Notes: generated from the letters alone by a model not told the origin. A stretch of DNA of 64,000 nt from Paraburkholderia phenazinium (GCF_900142845.1 NZ_FSRU01000003.1:496001-560000), one strand, 5' to 3'. Numbered from the stretch's first letter, positions 33,668 through 43,262 are shown. Translations and numbers: made by a program.

Positions 33668-36379
33668 TCAACCGAGCGCCTTTTCGACGATCTCGCGTAC
33701 GGCGCGCGACTTCACCCTCGCCGCGACCTGCTCCAACGCAGCGCGCATTTTCTCGCGCAGCGTGGGCGTGAAGCGATGCCACATTTCGAGCGAACGCGCG
33801 AGGCGCGCCGCGACCGCCGGATTCAGCGCATCCAGCGCGATCACCTGCTCGGCCCAGAAAGCGTAGCCGGAGCCATCCGCAGCATGGAACTGGGCCGGAT
33901 TCGCCGCACAGAAGGTGAAGATCAGGGCATAAACCCGGTTCGGATTTTTCAGCGTGAAAGCCGGATGCGAGCTCAGGTTGCGAACCATGTCGATAGTCGG
34001 GCGGCTCGCGCTGCCACGCTGTCTCGCCAGTAGTGCGAACCACTTGTCGATGACGAGCGGCTCGGTCTCGTAGCGTTTGTAGAAATCGGCGAGCACCGGT
34101 TCCGCGATCGCGTCACCGCGTGTGGTGGCCGCACTCAACAGCGCCGAGAGTGCCGCTTCGCGATCCGTCATGTTGTTGGCCGCGTCGTACTGGGCACGGG
34201 CGAGACGGATGGCGTCCGACGGATCGTCGAGTTCCGCGAGGTACGACAAGGCAAGGTTCTTCAGCGCGCGATGGCCGATTGCCTTCGCCGTGGCTTCATA
34301 CGCACCGGGCGTGCGGTTCTGCTCGTACGCGGCGAGCCATGCGTTTTTCAACGCGGCGGCGAAGCGCTTGCGCACATACTGGCGCGCCGTATGGATCGCG
34401 GCGGGATTCGACTCGGCCATCTGCTCGGCCAGGTAGCCCTCCGACGGCAGCATCAGCACCAGTTCCCGGAACGACGGCGACAACGATTCATCGGCTAGCA
34501 CGCGGCCAAACGCGTCGACGACGGAATCGTCGAGGCTCAATGCGGTGCCTTCGGCAGCATGCTGGGCGAGCGACAGCAGCTCGCGCGTGATGAGCCGTTG
34601 GCCGGCGTCCCAACGGTTGAACGGATCGCTGTCGTGGGCGAGCAGGAAAGCCAGTTCCTCGGTGGTGTAATCGTATTCGACGATCACCGGCGCCGAGAAA
34701 TCGCGCAGCAGCGACGGCAGCGGTTGCTCGGCGACATCGACGAACGTGAACGTCTGCGTGGCCTCAGTCAGTTCGAGCACGCGCGTGGTGCCCGGCGCAG
34801 CGCTCGCCTCGCCTTCGAGCCGCAGCGGCAGATCCTTACCGTCCTTGCCGATCAGGCCAATCGAAAACGGCATCAGCAGCGGTCCTTTCTGCGTCTCGCG
34901 CGCGGCGGCGAGGCTTTCACCGTAGCTTTGCGTGAGCGTCACGCGGTAGCTGCGCTGCGCGGCGTCGTACGCGGTCTTGACGGCTACGCGCGGCGTGCCC
35001 GCCTGGCTATACCAGCGCTCGAACTGCGCGAGGTCGCGCCCGTTGGCATCCGACATGGCATGCCGGAAGTCGTCGCACGTCACCGCCTGGCCGTCGTGCC
35101 GCTTGAAGTACAGGTCCATGCCCTTGCGGAAGCCGTCGCGGCCGAACAGCGTCTGATACATCCGCACGACTTCCGCGCCGTTGTTGTACACGGTGGTCGT
35201 ATAGAAGTTGTTGATCTCGACATAGCTCTCCGGGCGCACCGGATGCGCCATCGGGCCCGCGGCTTCCGCGAACTGCGCCTGCTGCAGCGTGCGGACGTTC
35301 GCGATCCGCTTGGTGGCGCGTGCCGCGTCGGCGGATGCATTTGCTTCGTCGCCAGCGGCCATGTCGGCGGAGAATTCCTGATCGCGGAACTTGGTCAGGC
35401 CTTCCTTCAGGCTCAGCTGGAACCAGTCGCGGCAGGTGACGCGGTTGCCGGTCCAGTTGTGGAAATACTCGTGACCCACCACCGCTTCGATGTTGGCGAA
35501 GTCGGTATCCGTTGCCGTTTCCGGGTTGGCCAGCAGGTACCGCGAACTGAAGATGTTGAGCCCTTTGTTCTCCATCGCACCCATGGTGAAGTCGCTCACG
35601 GCGACGATCATGAAGCGGTCCAGATCCAGCTCGAGGCCATAGCGCGCTTCGTCCCAGCGGATCGAATGGATCAGCGAATCCATGGCGTGACGGGTCTTGT
35701 CCAGGTCGTGCGGTTCGACCCACACCTGCAGCAGCTTTTCCTTGCCGGAGGCGCTCTTCACGCGCTCCTCGATGCATTCCAGCTTACCCGCGACCAGTGC
35801 GAACAGGTAGCTAGGTTTCCTGAACGGATCGTCCCAGCGGGCGAAGTGCCGGCCGTCGGGCAGGTCGCCTTCTTCGAGCAGATTGCCGTTCGACAGCAGC
35901 ACCGGATATGCGGCCTTGTCGGCGCGCAGCGTGACCGTGTAAGTGGACATCACGTCCGGGCGGTCGAGGAAATAGGTGATGCGCCGGAAGCCCTCGGCTT
36001 CGCACTGGGTGAAGAAGTGGCCGCCGGACACATATAGCCCGGAGAGCGTGGTGTTTTCAGCAGGGTGGCAGAGGCTTTCGAGCGTCAGCTCAAACGCGTC
36101 CGGCACCTGGTCGATGCTGAGGCCGGACTCGTGCACGTGCACCGCGGTATGCGGCTTACCGTCCAGCGTCGCGGAGACAAACTGGATCTGTTCGCCCATC
36201 AGATCGAAACGCGCGGCATGCACCGCGTGAGGATTGCGGCGCACTCGCATCGTGTTGCGCACCCGCGTGCGTTCAGATGCAAGGTCGAATTCAAGCGCGA
36301 CCGTCTCGATGAGGAACGCGGGTGGCGCATAGTCGGCGCGATGAACGACAGCAGGTGTCGCGATGTCTGAATCAGCCAT
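33668..36379 (-). CDS. pepN: Aminopeptidase N
   Basis: A 903-residue M1-family zinc aminopeptidase of full length. GAMENKGLN at about 267-275 recognises the substrate N terminus, HEYFHNW at about 303 holds the HExxH zinc ligands, and the third ligand is in SLKEGLTKF about 20 residues later. The C-terminal superhelical domain runs to the end (AVREIVEKALG). The enzyme releases N-terminal residues from peptides in the cytoplasm and is the general peptidase in proteobacteria. It is a single gene in the bcr-like to SDR interval. Confidence 0.97.
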   Translation of the reverse strand: MADSDIATPAVVHRADYAPPAFLIETVALEFDLASERTRVRNTMRVRRNPHAVHAARFDLMGEQIQFVSATLDGKPHTAVHVHESGLSIDQVPDAFELTLESLCHPAENTTLSGLYVSGGHFFTQCEAEGFRRITYFLDRPDVMSTYTVTLRADKAAYPVLLSNGNLLEEGDLPDGRHFARWDDPFRKPSYLFALVAGKLECIEERVKSASGKEKLLQVWVEPHDLDKTRHAMDSLIHSIRWDEARYGLELDLDRFMIVAVSDFTMGAMENKGLNIFSSRYLLANPETATDTDFANIEAVVGHEYFHNWTGNRVTCRDWFQLSLKEGLTKFRDQEFSADMAAGDEANASADAARATKRIANVRTLQQAQFAEAAGPMAHPVRPESYVEINNFYTTTVYNNGAEVVRMYQTLFGRDGFRKGMDLYFKRHDGQAVTCDDFRHAMSDANGRDLAQFERWYSQAGTPRVAVKTAYDAAQRSYRVTLTQSYGESLAAARETQKGPLLMPFSIGLIGKDGKDLPLRLEGEASAAPGTTRVLELTEATQTFTFVDVAEQPLPSLLRDFSAPVIVEYDYTTEELAFLLAHDSDPFNRWDAGQRLITRELLSLAQHAAEGTALSLDDSVVDAFGRVLADESLSPSFRELVLMLPSEGYLAEQMAESNPAAIHTARQYVRKRFAAALKNAWLAAYEQNRTPGAYEATAKAIGHRALKNLALSYLAELDDPSDAIRLARAQYDAANNMTDREAALSALLSAATTRGDAIAEPVLADFYKRYETEPLVIDKWFALLARQRGSASRPTIDMVRNLSSHPAFTLKNPNRVYALIFTFCAANPAQFHAADGSGYAFWAEQVIALDALNPAVAARLARSLEMWHRFTPTLREKMRAALEQVAARVKSRAVREIVEKALG

Positions 36380-36613
36380 GATGTCTCACTTGAAAGGTCT
36401 GTAGGCGTTGACGAGTGCCGGCATCATGCGAGAAAAACAGGAAATTGAAAACGGATAGGATTGGTCTTTCAGATTTCCTCTTTTATGGTCTGGAATGCGA
36501 GGCATGTCCAAAGCGTTCGGCGGAGTAGTTTCAAGCGTGGCGCAAAAACCGAATATGGCGATGCCCGGCATCGCGTTGTCGACGACGCTAATGCTGGGCA
36601 CCGCCAACGAAGC

Positions 36614-37378
36614 TTACGTACGCGTAATCGATGCGCCGCCATCGACCAACGAGGCGGTACCGGTCACGAAGGACGAATCATCGGACGCGAGATAAAGCAC
36701 CGAGCGAGCGAGTTCTTCGGGGCGTGCGACCCGCTTGAGCGCATGCAATCCGGTCACGAAGGCCTGCGACTCGGCGGTATCGTTCATGTCGCGATACATC
36801 GGTGTGTCCACAGCGCCAGGCAAAATGGCATTCACGCGCACGCCTTGCGGTCCATACTCGGCAGCCAGCGCCTGCGTCAATCCAATCAACCCAGCCTTAC
36901 TCGCAGCGTAGGCCGCGGTCCCTGGGAACGCGAATGAGTAGCCGACGAACGTTGACGTGAAGATGATCGATCCACCCCCTTGCTTCACCAGTTCGGGGAT
37001 CTGGTGCTTCGCACCTAAAAAGGCGCTCGTCAGATTGGTCGCCAATGCGGCCGACCAGCCTTCTTCCGACACGCCCGTGCTCGGCCCCATTTCGCCCAAG
37101 GTGCCGGCGTTGTTATAGGCGATATCGAGGCGGCCGAAGCGGCTCACCGCGAGCGCGACCAGCGCTTTCGCGAACGCTTCCGACTGCACGTCGCCCGCGA
37201 GAAGCGCGACCTCGCCGCCTTCGCTGACGATCTCGGCAGCGAGCGTTTCAAGTTCGGCTTCGCGCCGCGCTGCAATGACGACTTTTGCGCCTTCCGCCGC
37301 GAACAGCTTTGCGGTGGCACGGCCAATTCCCGCACTGGCGCCGGTCACGATGGCGACTTTTCCTGTCAGGCGTTCCAT
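36614..37378 (-). CDS. Short-chain dehydrogenase/reductase
   Basis: A classical SDR of 254 residues. The cofactor motif is VTGASAGIGRATAKLF, the structural motif is AYNNAGTLGEMG, and the catalytic Ser-Tyr-Lys is seen in FTSTFVGYSFAFPGTAAYAA with YAASKAG. An arginine after the second strand (AARREAE) suggests NADP(H). The start at MERLTGK is supported by AGGAG eight bases upstream. It diverges from a LysR gene 139 bases away, a common pairing in which the regulator controls the reductase. Confidence 0.93.
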   Translation of the reverse strand: MERLTGKVAIVTGASAGIGRATAKLFAAEGAKVVIAARREAELETLAAEIVSEGGEVALLAGDVQSEAFAKALVALAVSRFGRLDIAYNNAGTLGEMGPSTGVSEEGWSAALATNLTSAFLGAKHQIPELVKQGGGSIIFTSTFVGYSFAFPGTAAYAASKAGLIGLTQALAAEYGPQGVRVNAILPGAVDTPMYRDMNDTAESQAFVTGLHALKRVARPEELARSVLYLASDDSSFVTGTASLVDGGASITRT

Positions 37379-37517
37379 GTTGAATCTCCTGCTGCTGTTG
37401 GTTGGCCGGTGCCCAATGCCCCGGTCCATGGGAAGCAATATAGGCTTCAGCCGCAGAGGCAGAAAGGCGCAAAACATGGGTATATCATTCAGCAATTGTG
37501 AACGATCGGGGAAGCAC

Positions 37518-38432
37518 ATGGATCGGCTGCGCGCTTATGAAGTCTTCGTGACCGTGGTGAACCGCAGCAGCTTCACGCGCGCCGCCGATGCGCTCGACAC
37601 GTCGCCCGCCAACGTGACCCGCTACGTCAATGAGTTGGAAGCGCACCTCGGCACACGCCTGCTGAATCGCACTTCACGCAGGCTTTCTCTCACCGAAAGC
37701 GGCGAGACCCTTTTTGCCCGCTGCAAGGCGATCCTCGACGACGTCGCCGAAACCGAGGGCCTGGTGTCATCTGCATCCGTCAAACCCCGCGGACGGCTTC
37801 GCATCAATGCTCCTGTAAGCTTTGGCATTCTGTATCTGGCGCCTCTATGGCCCGAGTTCATGCGGAGATATCCCCATGTGGAACTCGACGTTGCACTGAT
37901 CGACCGCGTTGTCGATATCGTCGATGAAGGCTATGACCTCGCCATTCGCATCTCACACGCCGGCTCGACCCATCACGCGGCTCGCAAGCTGGCGACATCG
38001 AGAAACATCCTGTGCGCGTCACCGGCCTATCTCGCGCGCTGCGGATATCCGGCGGCAACATCGGACCTGATCGGGCATCGATGCATCGGCTACTCGTACG
38101 CGGCCACCGGCGACGAGTGGCAACTGATCGATAGCGAGAACACGGTTCACCCCGTGAAAGTCAACTGTCACATGCACACCAACAATGGCGATACGGCGCG
38201 CGCTGCGGCGCTCGCCGGGGAAGGCGTAATCTGGCAACCCACCTTTCTGGTCGGCAAGGACCTGCGCGCCGGCAAGCTCGTTCGGGTCCTACCTGAGTAT
38301 CGCTTGCCCGACATCGACGTGCTCGCGTTGTACCCGAGTCGCCGGCACCTGAGTGCCAAGATACGTGTGGCGATTGATTTCCTCGTCGAGGCGTTCGGTG
38401 AGCTGCCGCCGTGGGATCGGGCGGATACATGA
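37518..38432 (+). CDS. LysR-family transcriptional regulator
   Basis: A 304-residue regulator with an N-terminal winged helix-turn-helix (SFTRAADALDTSPANVTRYV, then LLNRTSRRLSLTESG) and a C-terminal effector domain (RINAPVSFGILYLAPLWPEF). The ATG at 37518 has GGGGA about six bases earlier; the frame is open further upstream but those codons overlap the divergent promoter. It probably regulates the SDR gene and itself through the shared 139-base region, which includes TATATCATTCAGCAATTGTG near the start. Confidence 0.93.
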   Translation: MDRLRAYEVFVTVVNRSSFTRAADALDTSPANVTRYVNELEAHLGTRLLNRTSRRLSLTESGETLFARCKAILDDVAETEGLVSSASVKPRGRLRINAPVSFGILYLAPLWPEFMRRYPHVELDVALIDRVVDIVDEGYDLAIRISHAGSTHHAARKLATSRNILCASPAYLARCGYPAATSDLIGHRCIGYSYAATGDEWQLIDSENTVHPVKVNCHMHTNNGDTARAAALAGEGVIWQPTFLVGKDLRAGKLVRVLPEYRLPDIDVLALYPSRRHLSAKIRVAIDFLVEAFGELPPWDRADT

Positions 38433-38508
38433 GGTTGTCCGAGGCTTCGATCCCGGCCCGCAGGTAAACCCGATAAGCGCCGGAACCCTGCTTGCCAAAC
38501 AGCGCCCG

Positions 38509-38537
38509 TGTGCTATAAAAAAATGCTAGTTAGCACA
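38509..38537. promoter_or_regulatory. Candidate operator before the sugar-transport operon
   Basis: TGTGCTA (38509-38515) pairs with TAGCACA (38531-38537), and TGCTA-GT-TAGCA is nested at 38524-38535. The site includes a run of seven A bases and lies about 60 bases before the ATPase gene. The adjacent MocR-type regulator is one possible binder. Confidence 0.5.
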
Positions 38538-38595
38538 TCTACCGGTCGCTCGGCCGCAGCAACGGGCGGCTCTACGGGAGCGAGCGCGACATTCC

Positions 38596-39336
38596 ATGAG
38601 TCTTCTGGAGCTCAGAGACGTTTCCAAGCACTTCGGCGCCATTCGCGCCCTGAACGACGTCACGTTCAGTCTGGAGCCGGGCCAGGTGGTCGGGCTCATG
38701 GGAGACAACGGCGCCGGTAAATCGACCCTGGTGAAGGTCATCGCCGGTAACTTTCCGCCCTCGCACGGCGAAATCCTCATCGACGGCAAGCCGGTGCATT
38801 TCAACAAGCCGGTCGACGCCCGCGCCCGGGGAATCGAAGTCGTCTATCAGGACCTCGCACTTTGCGACAACCTGACGGCAGCCGCCAATGTGTTTCTCGG
38901 CCGCGAGCCACGGCTCGGTTTCTGGCCCATCCGCATTCTCGATCACGCCACCATGTACCGCCGCGCCGGCGAGCTCTTCAAGGAACTGAAATCGGAGACG
39001 CGTCCGCTCGATCTGGTGCGGCAGATGTCGGGGGGGCAGCGGCAAGCGGTGGCGATCGCGCGCACGCGCCTCTCCGAAGCGCGGCTCGTCATCATGGACG
39101 AGCCGACGGCCGCGATCAGCGTGCGCCAGGTGGCGGAGGTGCTCGAACTCATCAAGCGGCTGTCCGAACATGGCATCGCGGTCATTCTCATCAGCCACCG
39201 CATGCCGGACGTCTTCGCCGTCGCCCAGCGCGTGGTCGTCATGCGGCGCGGGCGCAAGGTGGCGGACAAGCAGACCGAAGCGTCCTCGCCGGAAGAAGTG
39301 ACCGGCCTCATCACCGGAGCCATCGCCACCGCCTGA
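38596..39336 (+). CDS. Sugar-type ABC transporter ATP-binding protein
   Basis: A 246-residue single-domain ATPase like FrcA. Walker A is GDNGAGKSTLV, the signature is MSGGQRQAVAI, Walker B is LVIMDEPTAAIS and the switch histidine is in ILISHRM. Carbohydrate importers of this group more often have two fused ATPase domains, so a homodimer is expected. It probably energises uptake of a monosaccharide or polyol together with the permease and binding protein that follow. Confidence 0.93.
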   Translation: MSLLELRDVSKHFGAIRALNDVTFSLEPGQVVGLMGDNGAGKSTLVKVIAGNFPPSHGEILIDGKPVHFNKPVDARARGIEVVYQDLALCDNLTAAANVFLGREPRLGFWPIRILDHATMYRRAGELFKELKSETRPLDLVRQMSGGQRQAVAIARTRLSEARLVIMDEPTAAISVRQVAEVLELIKRLSEHGIAVILISHRMPDVFAVAQRVVVMRRGRKVADKQTEASSPEEVTGLITGAIATA

Positions 39337-39362
39337 AGCCGACTCGCATGGGAGTCCCGAAC

Positions 39363-40388
39363 GTGAACGATCCGCAGGAAAGGCCCACGCCCATCGCCGC
39401 ATTGATGGACGATCCGCAAGCCACGAAGACCCACACCCGCTGGACGGGTCTGCTCGCGAGCCAGGTGTTCTGGGTAGTGCTGGCCACGATCGTCGCCTGC
39501 GTCGTGCTGTCGTTCGTCACCTCGACCTTCGCGACGCCGCAGAACCTCTTCAACGTCACGCGCAACTTCGCTTTCGTCGCCATCGTCGCGCTCGGCATGA
39601 TGGCGGTAATCGTGACGGGCGGCATCGATATTTCGGTCGGTTCGACGATTGGCCTCTCGGGCATCGTTCTCTCGGTGGTGATGAATGCCGGCTATCCGAT
39701 CTGGGCCGGCATCGGCATGGGCCTCCTGACCGCCGGGATTGTCGGCCTCGTGAACGGTCTGCTGATCGCCTATCTCGACATGCAGCCGTTCGTCGTGACG
39801 CTCGGCATGCTGAGCGTCGGCCGCAGTCTCGCGCTGGTGTTCTCGGGCAGCCGGACCATTTTCGATTTCGGCCCCGACGGCAGCAAGCTGCTTGCGCTCG
39901 GCGGCGGCAAGACATTCGGCCTCGCCAATCCCGTGTGGTTCCTCCTCGTCCTCGCCGTGCTGTTCTGGTTCGTGTTCGCCTGGACACGCTGGGGCCGCTA
40001 CGTCTTCGCGATCGGCGGCAACCGTCATGCGGCCAGACTCACGGGTGTGCCGGTGCGCCGCATTATCTGCTCCGTCTATATCCTCGCCGGCCTGATGGCG
40101 GGCGTCGCGGCGATTCTCGAAGTCGGCTGGCTCGGCGCGGTGACGACCGGCCTCGGCACCGGCGACGAATTGCGCGTGATCGCTGCGACCGTGATCGGCG
40201 GCACCAATCTGATGGGCGGCGTCGGCAGCGCCTTCGGGACCGTGGTCGGCGCCGCACTCATCGAAGTGATCCGCAACAGCCTGATCCTGCTCGGCGTCGA
40301 CTCGTTCTGGCAGGGCACGGTCGTGGGAGCTTTCATCATCGTCGCCGTGCTGTTTAACCGGCTCGGCGGCGAGCGGCAAGGAGATTGA
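39363..40388 (+). CDS. Sugar-type ABC transporter permease
   Basis: A permease of about 341 residues in the RbsC/FrcC family with eight to ten hydrophobic helices. GGIDISVGSTIGLSGIVLSV is the family signature after the third helix, and ARLTGVPVRRIICSVYILAG is the cytoplasmic coupling loop. A GTG at 39363 is chosen because GGAG lies eight bases upstream; an ATG at 39348 with a weaker site is the alternative. It follows the ATPase gene after about 25 bases. Confidence 0.92.
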   Translation: MNDPQERPTPIAALMDDPQATKTHTRWTGLLASQVFWVVLATIVACVVLSFVTSTFATPQNLFNVTRNFAFVAIVALGMMAVIVTGGIDISVGSTIGLSGIVLSVVMNAGYPIWAGIGMGLLTAGIVGLVNGLLIAYLDMQPFVVTLGMLSVGRSLALVFSGSRTIFDFGPDGSKLLALGGGKTFGLANPVWFLLVLAVLFWFVFAWTRWGRYVFAIGGNRHAARLTGVPVRRIICSVYILAGLMAGVAAILEVGWLGAVTTGLGTGDELRVIAATVIGGTNLMGGVGSAFGTVVGAALIEVIRNSLILLGVDSFWQGTVVGAFIIVAVLFNRLGGERQGD

Positions 40389-40397
40389 AATGTCTTT

Positions 40398-40428
40398 GGG
40401 CGCAACGGCCGCGCGACGACCGTTGCCC
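40398..40428 (+). promoter_or_regulatory. Intercistronic hairpin before the binding-protein gene
   Basis: GGGC-GC-AACGG and CCGTTGCCC form a nine-pair stem with a two-base bulge and an 11-base loop. It lies in the 106-base gap between the permease and binding-protein genes. Such hairpins often protect or attenuate messages so that the binding protein is made in excess. Confidence 0.45.
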
Positions 40429-40494
40429 GAGGGGCGGCCGGATAACGAGGCACTGCCGGACGCCGGGATTCACAAGATCACACAGGAGACGACC

Positions 40495-41487
40495 ATGAAG
40501 AAAGTATTGATGTGTCTGGCTGCGATCGGAGGGCTCGCGCTAGCGGCCTCCTCCGTCTTCGCAGCCGATAAGACCCTGGCGCTGGTGGTGAAGGGGCTCG
40601 ACAACCCCTACTTCGACCTCATGCATCAGGGCTGCGAGCGGGCCAACAAGGAACTCCACAAGGAAGGCTATACCTGCTACTACACGGGCCCGGCAACGGC
40701 CGCGGACGAAAGCGCCGAAGTGCAGATCATCGACGACCTGCTGACCAAGGGCGTGGCGGCCATGGCGATCTCGCCCGCCAACGCGCCGGCTGTGGCCGAG
40801 GTGTTGCGGCGCCGCAATGTGCCGATCCCGGTCATCACCGCGGATGCGGATCTGTTGCCGAAAGACGCGTCGCTGCGCAAGAGCTACGTCGGCACCGACA
40901 ATTACGAACTGGGCGTCAAGCTCGGCGAGCAGTTGAAGGCGCTGATGCCGAAGGGCGGCAATATCTGCCTCGTGATGGGCAATCCCGCGGCGGAGAACAT
41001 CAACCAGCGCGCCCAGGGGACGCGCGACGTTCTCTCCGGCAAGAAGGGCATCGCCAAGCTCGCCGGCGAAAACGGCTGGCAGGAGATCAGCGCCTGCCCG
41101 CTCTACGTGAACGACGACGCCGCCAAAGCGAACCAGATGATGCAGGACACGCTGACCGCCAACGCCACCGGTCTCGATGCCTTCGTGCTGGAAGGCGGCT
41201 GGCCGCTGTTTGCGCCGCAGGCCTATTCGCAGGTCGTCGCGCCGATCATGGACAAGATCAACAGCGGCAAGTTCGTGATCGTCTCGGCCGATACGCTCGG
41301 ACCGGAACTGCAGGCCCTCAAGGATCACAAGGTCAATGTGCTGGTTGGGCAGCGGCCGGAGGAAATGGGTTATCAGGCGGCGATGGTCATGCGTGACCTC
41401 GCGGAAGGCAAGACGGTGAAGCCGGTCATCCACACCGGGCTCGATACCTGCACCTGGAAGAATGCGGATACCTGCCTCAAGCATTGA
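40495..41487 (+). CDS. Sugar-type ABC transporter substrate-binding protein
   Basis: A 330-residue periplasmic protein of the Peripla_BP_4 family. The signal peptide is MKKVLMCLAAIGGLALAASS with cleavage after VFA. The mature chain starts KTLALVVKGLDNPYFDLMHQ, the classic first strand and ligand loop of RbsB-type proteins, and later GQRPEEMGYQAAMVMRDLAE. AGGAG six bases before the ATG sets the start. Four or more cysteines (CERA, CYY, CPL, CTW, CLK) are unusual and may form disulphides. The ligand is probably a sugar or polyol. Confidence 0.93.
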   Translation: MKKVLMCLAAIGGLALAASSVFAADKTLALVVKGLDNPYFDLMHQGCERANKELHKEGYTCYYTGPATAADESAEVQIIDDLLTKGVAAMAISPANAPAVAEVLRRRNVPIPVITADADLLPKDASLRKSYVGTDNYELGVKLGEQLKALMPKGGNICLVMGNPAAENINQRAQGTRDVLSGKKGIAKLAGENGWQEISACPLYVNDDAAKANQMMQDTLTANATGLDAFVLEGGWPLFAPQAYSQVVAPIMDKINSGKFVIVSADTLGPELQALKDHKVNVLVGQRPEEMGYQAAMVMRDLAEGKTVKPVIHTGLDTCTWKNADTCLKH

Positions 41488-41556
41488 GGTGCGGCGTGGC
41501 CCGTTGCGACGCTGGATGCGGCGGGCCACGCTGGGCCGAGGCGGCGATCTCGGATA

Positions 41557-43122
41557 TCAAGAACGATGCGAGGCGGGACTGCTACATGACACGTCCTCGA
41601 CCACGTCGCTATCCGCCCTTTGAGCAACGACCGCGACCTTCCTGCGCGCCTCGCGCTTCAGCGTGGCGGTCAGCTTGCCGAGCGTGACCAGCGCCTTCTC
41701 GATCGACGCCGACCACGCGTAGCTGTAGTTCAGGCGGATAAAGTTGCCGTAGGCGTTGGACGTCGAGAACATATATCCCGGCCCCACCGTGATCCGTCTT
41801 TCGAGCGCGAGTTCGTACAGCCTGAGCGAGTCGACCTCCGGCGGCAGTTCGACCCATAGCACGTAGCCGCCCATCGGACTCGAGGTCCGGGTGCCCGCCG
41901 GAAAGCATCGTTCGATCGTGCCGCGCATCAGATTCGCGTTCTGCTGATACACCTTGCGCAAGCGGCGCAGGTGATGCTCGTAGCGGTCGTTCTTCAGATA
42001 CTCGGCGATGGCCTGCTGCGGAATCGTCGGCGTGGTCAGCGTATTGAGGAATTTCAGCTTCTCCACCTGGTCGCGATAACGCCCTGGAATGGCCCAGCCA
42101 ATCCGGTGCCCGGTAGACAGGCTTTTCGAAAACGACGAGCAATGCAACACGAGTCCGTTCTTGTCGAGAGCCTTGAGCGAGCCGGGATGGACCTCGCCGA
42201 AGTAGAGCTCGTGATACACGTCGTTTTCGATGATCGGCACGTCGTGATGCGCGAGCAGATCCACGAGCCGCTGCTTGTTCGCATCGGACATGCGAAAGCC
42301 CAGCGGGTTCTGGAAATTCGGCATCACCATGCACGCGGCAATCGGCTCGCGCGCGATTATCCGTTCGAGCGCATCGAGGTCCATGCCTTCGTCGGGATGC
42401 GTCTCCACCTCGATGGCGCGCATGCCCATCCGCTCGATCGCATGCAGCATCGCGTAGAACGTGGGCGACTCCACCGCGATCGTGTCACCCGGTTTTGCCA
42501 CCGCCTGCAGGCACAGATTGATCGCTTCCGTCGCGCCGATGGTCACGATGATCTCGTTCGGGTCGACCGGCTGGCCGTTCTCCAGATAACGTCGCGCGAT
42601 CTGCCTGATCAGTTCCGGATTGCCCGGCGGCAACTCGTCCGCTGTCCCGCAGGGCGGATCGCGACGCGCAGCGGAATAGCCGTAGGCATTGATCTTCTGG
42701 ACCGGGAACAGCGACGGGTCAGGATAGGGCGAGCCCAACGGTATCGCATCGTCGCCGCGAATCGAGCGCAGCGTGGAGAGGACGAGACGGCTGACGTCCA
42801 CCTGTGCCGACACGGCAATCGGTTGCGACGCCCGCAATTCGCGCGCAGCGGGCGGGCCCGGCAGGCGGCCCGCCTGCACGAAATAGCCCGACTTCGGGCG
42901 GCTCTGGATCACGCCCTTGCTTTCAAGCAGGAGGTAGGCGTGCAGCACCGTCTTGATGCTCAGACGATGCTGCTGACTGGTCTGCCTGACCGATGGAATG
43001 CGTTCGCCGGGAAGGAAAACGCCGCTACGCACCTGATCTTCGATTCGGCTAGCCAGCGCCTCATACAACTTCACGGCCTTCACGTTCGCCTTGGCTTGTT
43101 CGGCGTGCCTGGTGTTCAACAT
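41557..43122 (-). CDS. MocR-type GntR/aminotransferase regulator
   Basis: A 521-residue fusion. The N-terminal GntR winged helix (about 15-85) includes PGERIPSVRQTSQQHRLSIK and LLLESKGVIQSRPKSGYFV. The remainder is a fold-type I aminotransferase-like domain with ATEAINLCLQAVAKPGDTIA and the pyridoxal-phosphate lysine in CSSFSKSLSTGHRIGW. Such regulators sense PLP together with an amino compound. It faces the ABC transporter operon head-on at its 3-prime end, so control of that operon is possible but not implied by a shared promoter. A palindrome 60-85 bases before its start may be its own operator. Confidence 0.93.
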   Translation of the reverse strand: MLNTRHAEQAKANVKAVKLYEALASRIEDQVRSGVFLPGERIPSVRQTSQQHRLSIKTVLHAYLLLESKGVIQSRPKSGYFVQAGRLPGPPAARELRASQPIAVSAQVDVSRLVLSTLRSIRGDDAIPLGSPYPDPSLFPVQKINAYGYSAARRDPPCGTADELPPGNPELIRQIARRYLENGQPVDPNEIIVTIGATEAINLCLQAVAKPGDTIAVESPTFYAMLHAIERMGMRAIEVETHPDEGMDLDALERIIAREPIAACMVMPNFQNPLGFRMSDANKQRLVDLLAHHDVPIIENDVYHELYFGEVHPGSLKALDKNGLVLHCSSFSKSLSTGHRIGWAIPGRYRDQVEKLKFLNTLTTPTIPQQAIAEYLKNDRYEHHLRRLRKVYQQNANLMRGTIERCFPAGTRTSSPMGGYVLWVELPPEVDSLRLYELALERRITVGPGYMFSTSNAYGNFIRLNYSYAWSASIEKALVTLGKLTATLKREARRKVAVVAQRADSDVVEDVSCSSPASHRS

Positions 43123-43179
43123 GGGCGGAATTCAATTTCGGTCGGGGACACATCCCGCGCAGCATCATGGAGGGCCAAA

Positions 43180-43207
43180 ACCGTAATATACCATCGGATA
43201 TAACGGT
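43180..43207. promoter_or_regulatory. Imperfect palindrome upstream of the MocR gene
   Basis: ACCGT (43180-43184) and ACGGT (43203-43207) flank an AT-rich, nearly symmetrical core with two TATA-like steps. The site lies 58-85 bases before the MocR start, a usual place for autoregulation. Confidence 0.4.
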
Positions 43208-43229
43208 GAGTGTTTTGCAGGCCCGCTTT

Positions 43230-43262
43230 GCATGGGCCGCTGCATGGGCCGCTGCATGGGCC
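43230..43262. repeat. Tandem repeat, 12-base unit GCATGGGCCGCT
   Basis: The unit is present 2.75 times without a mismatch. It lies in the region between two divergent genes. The copy number may vary between strains. Confidence 0.75.

Noticed and set aside
34559..36037. Long open frame (492 codons) on the plus strand opposite pepN
   Set aside because: It is antisense to a clearly conserved pepN gene. High GC at third codon positions removes stops from the complementary frame, and the product is rich in Arg, His and Gly with no known motif.
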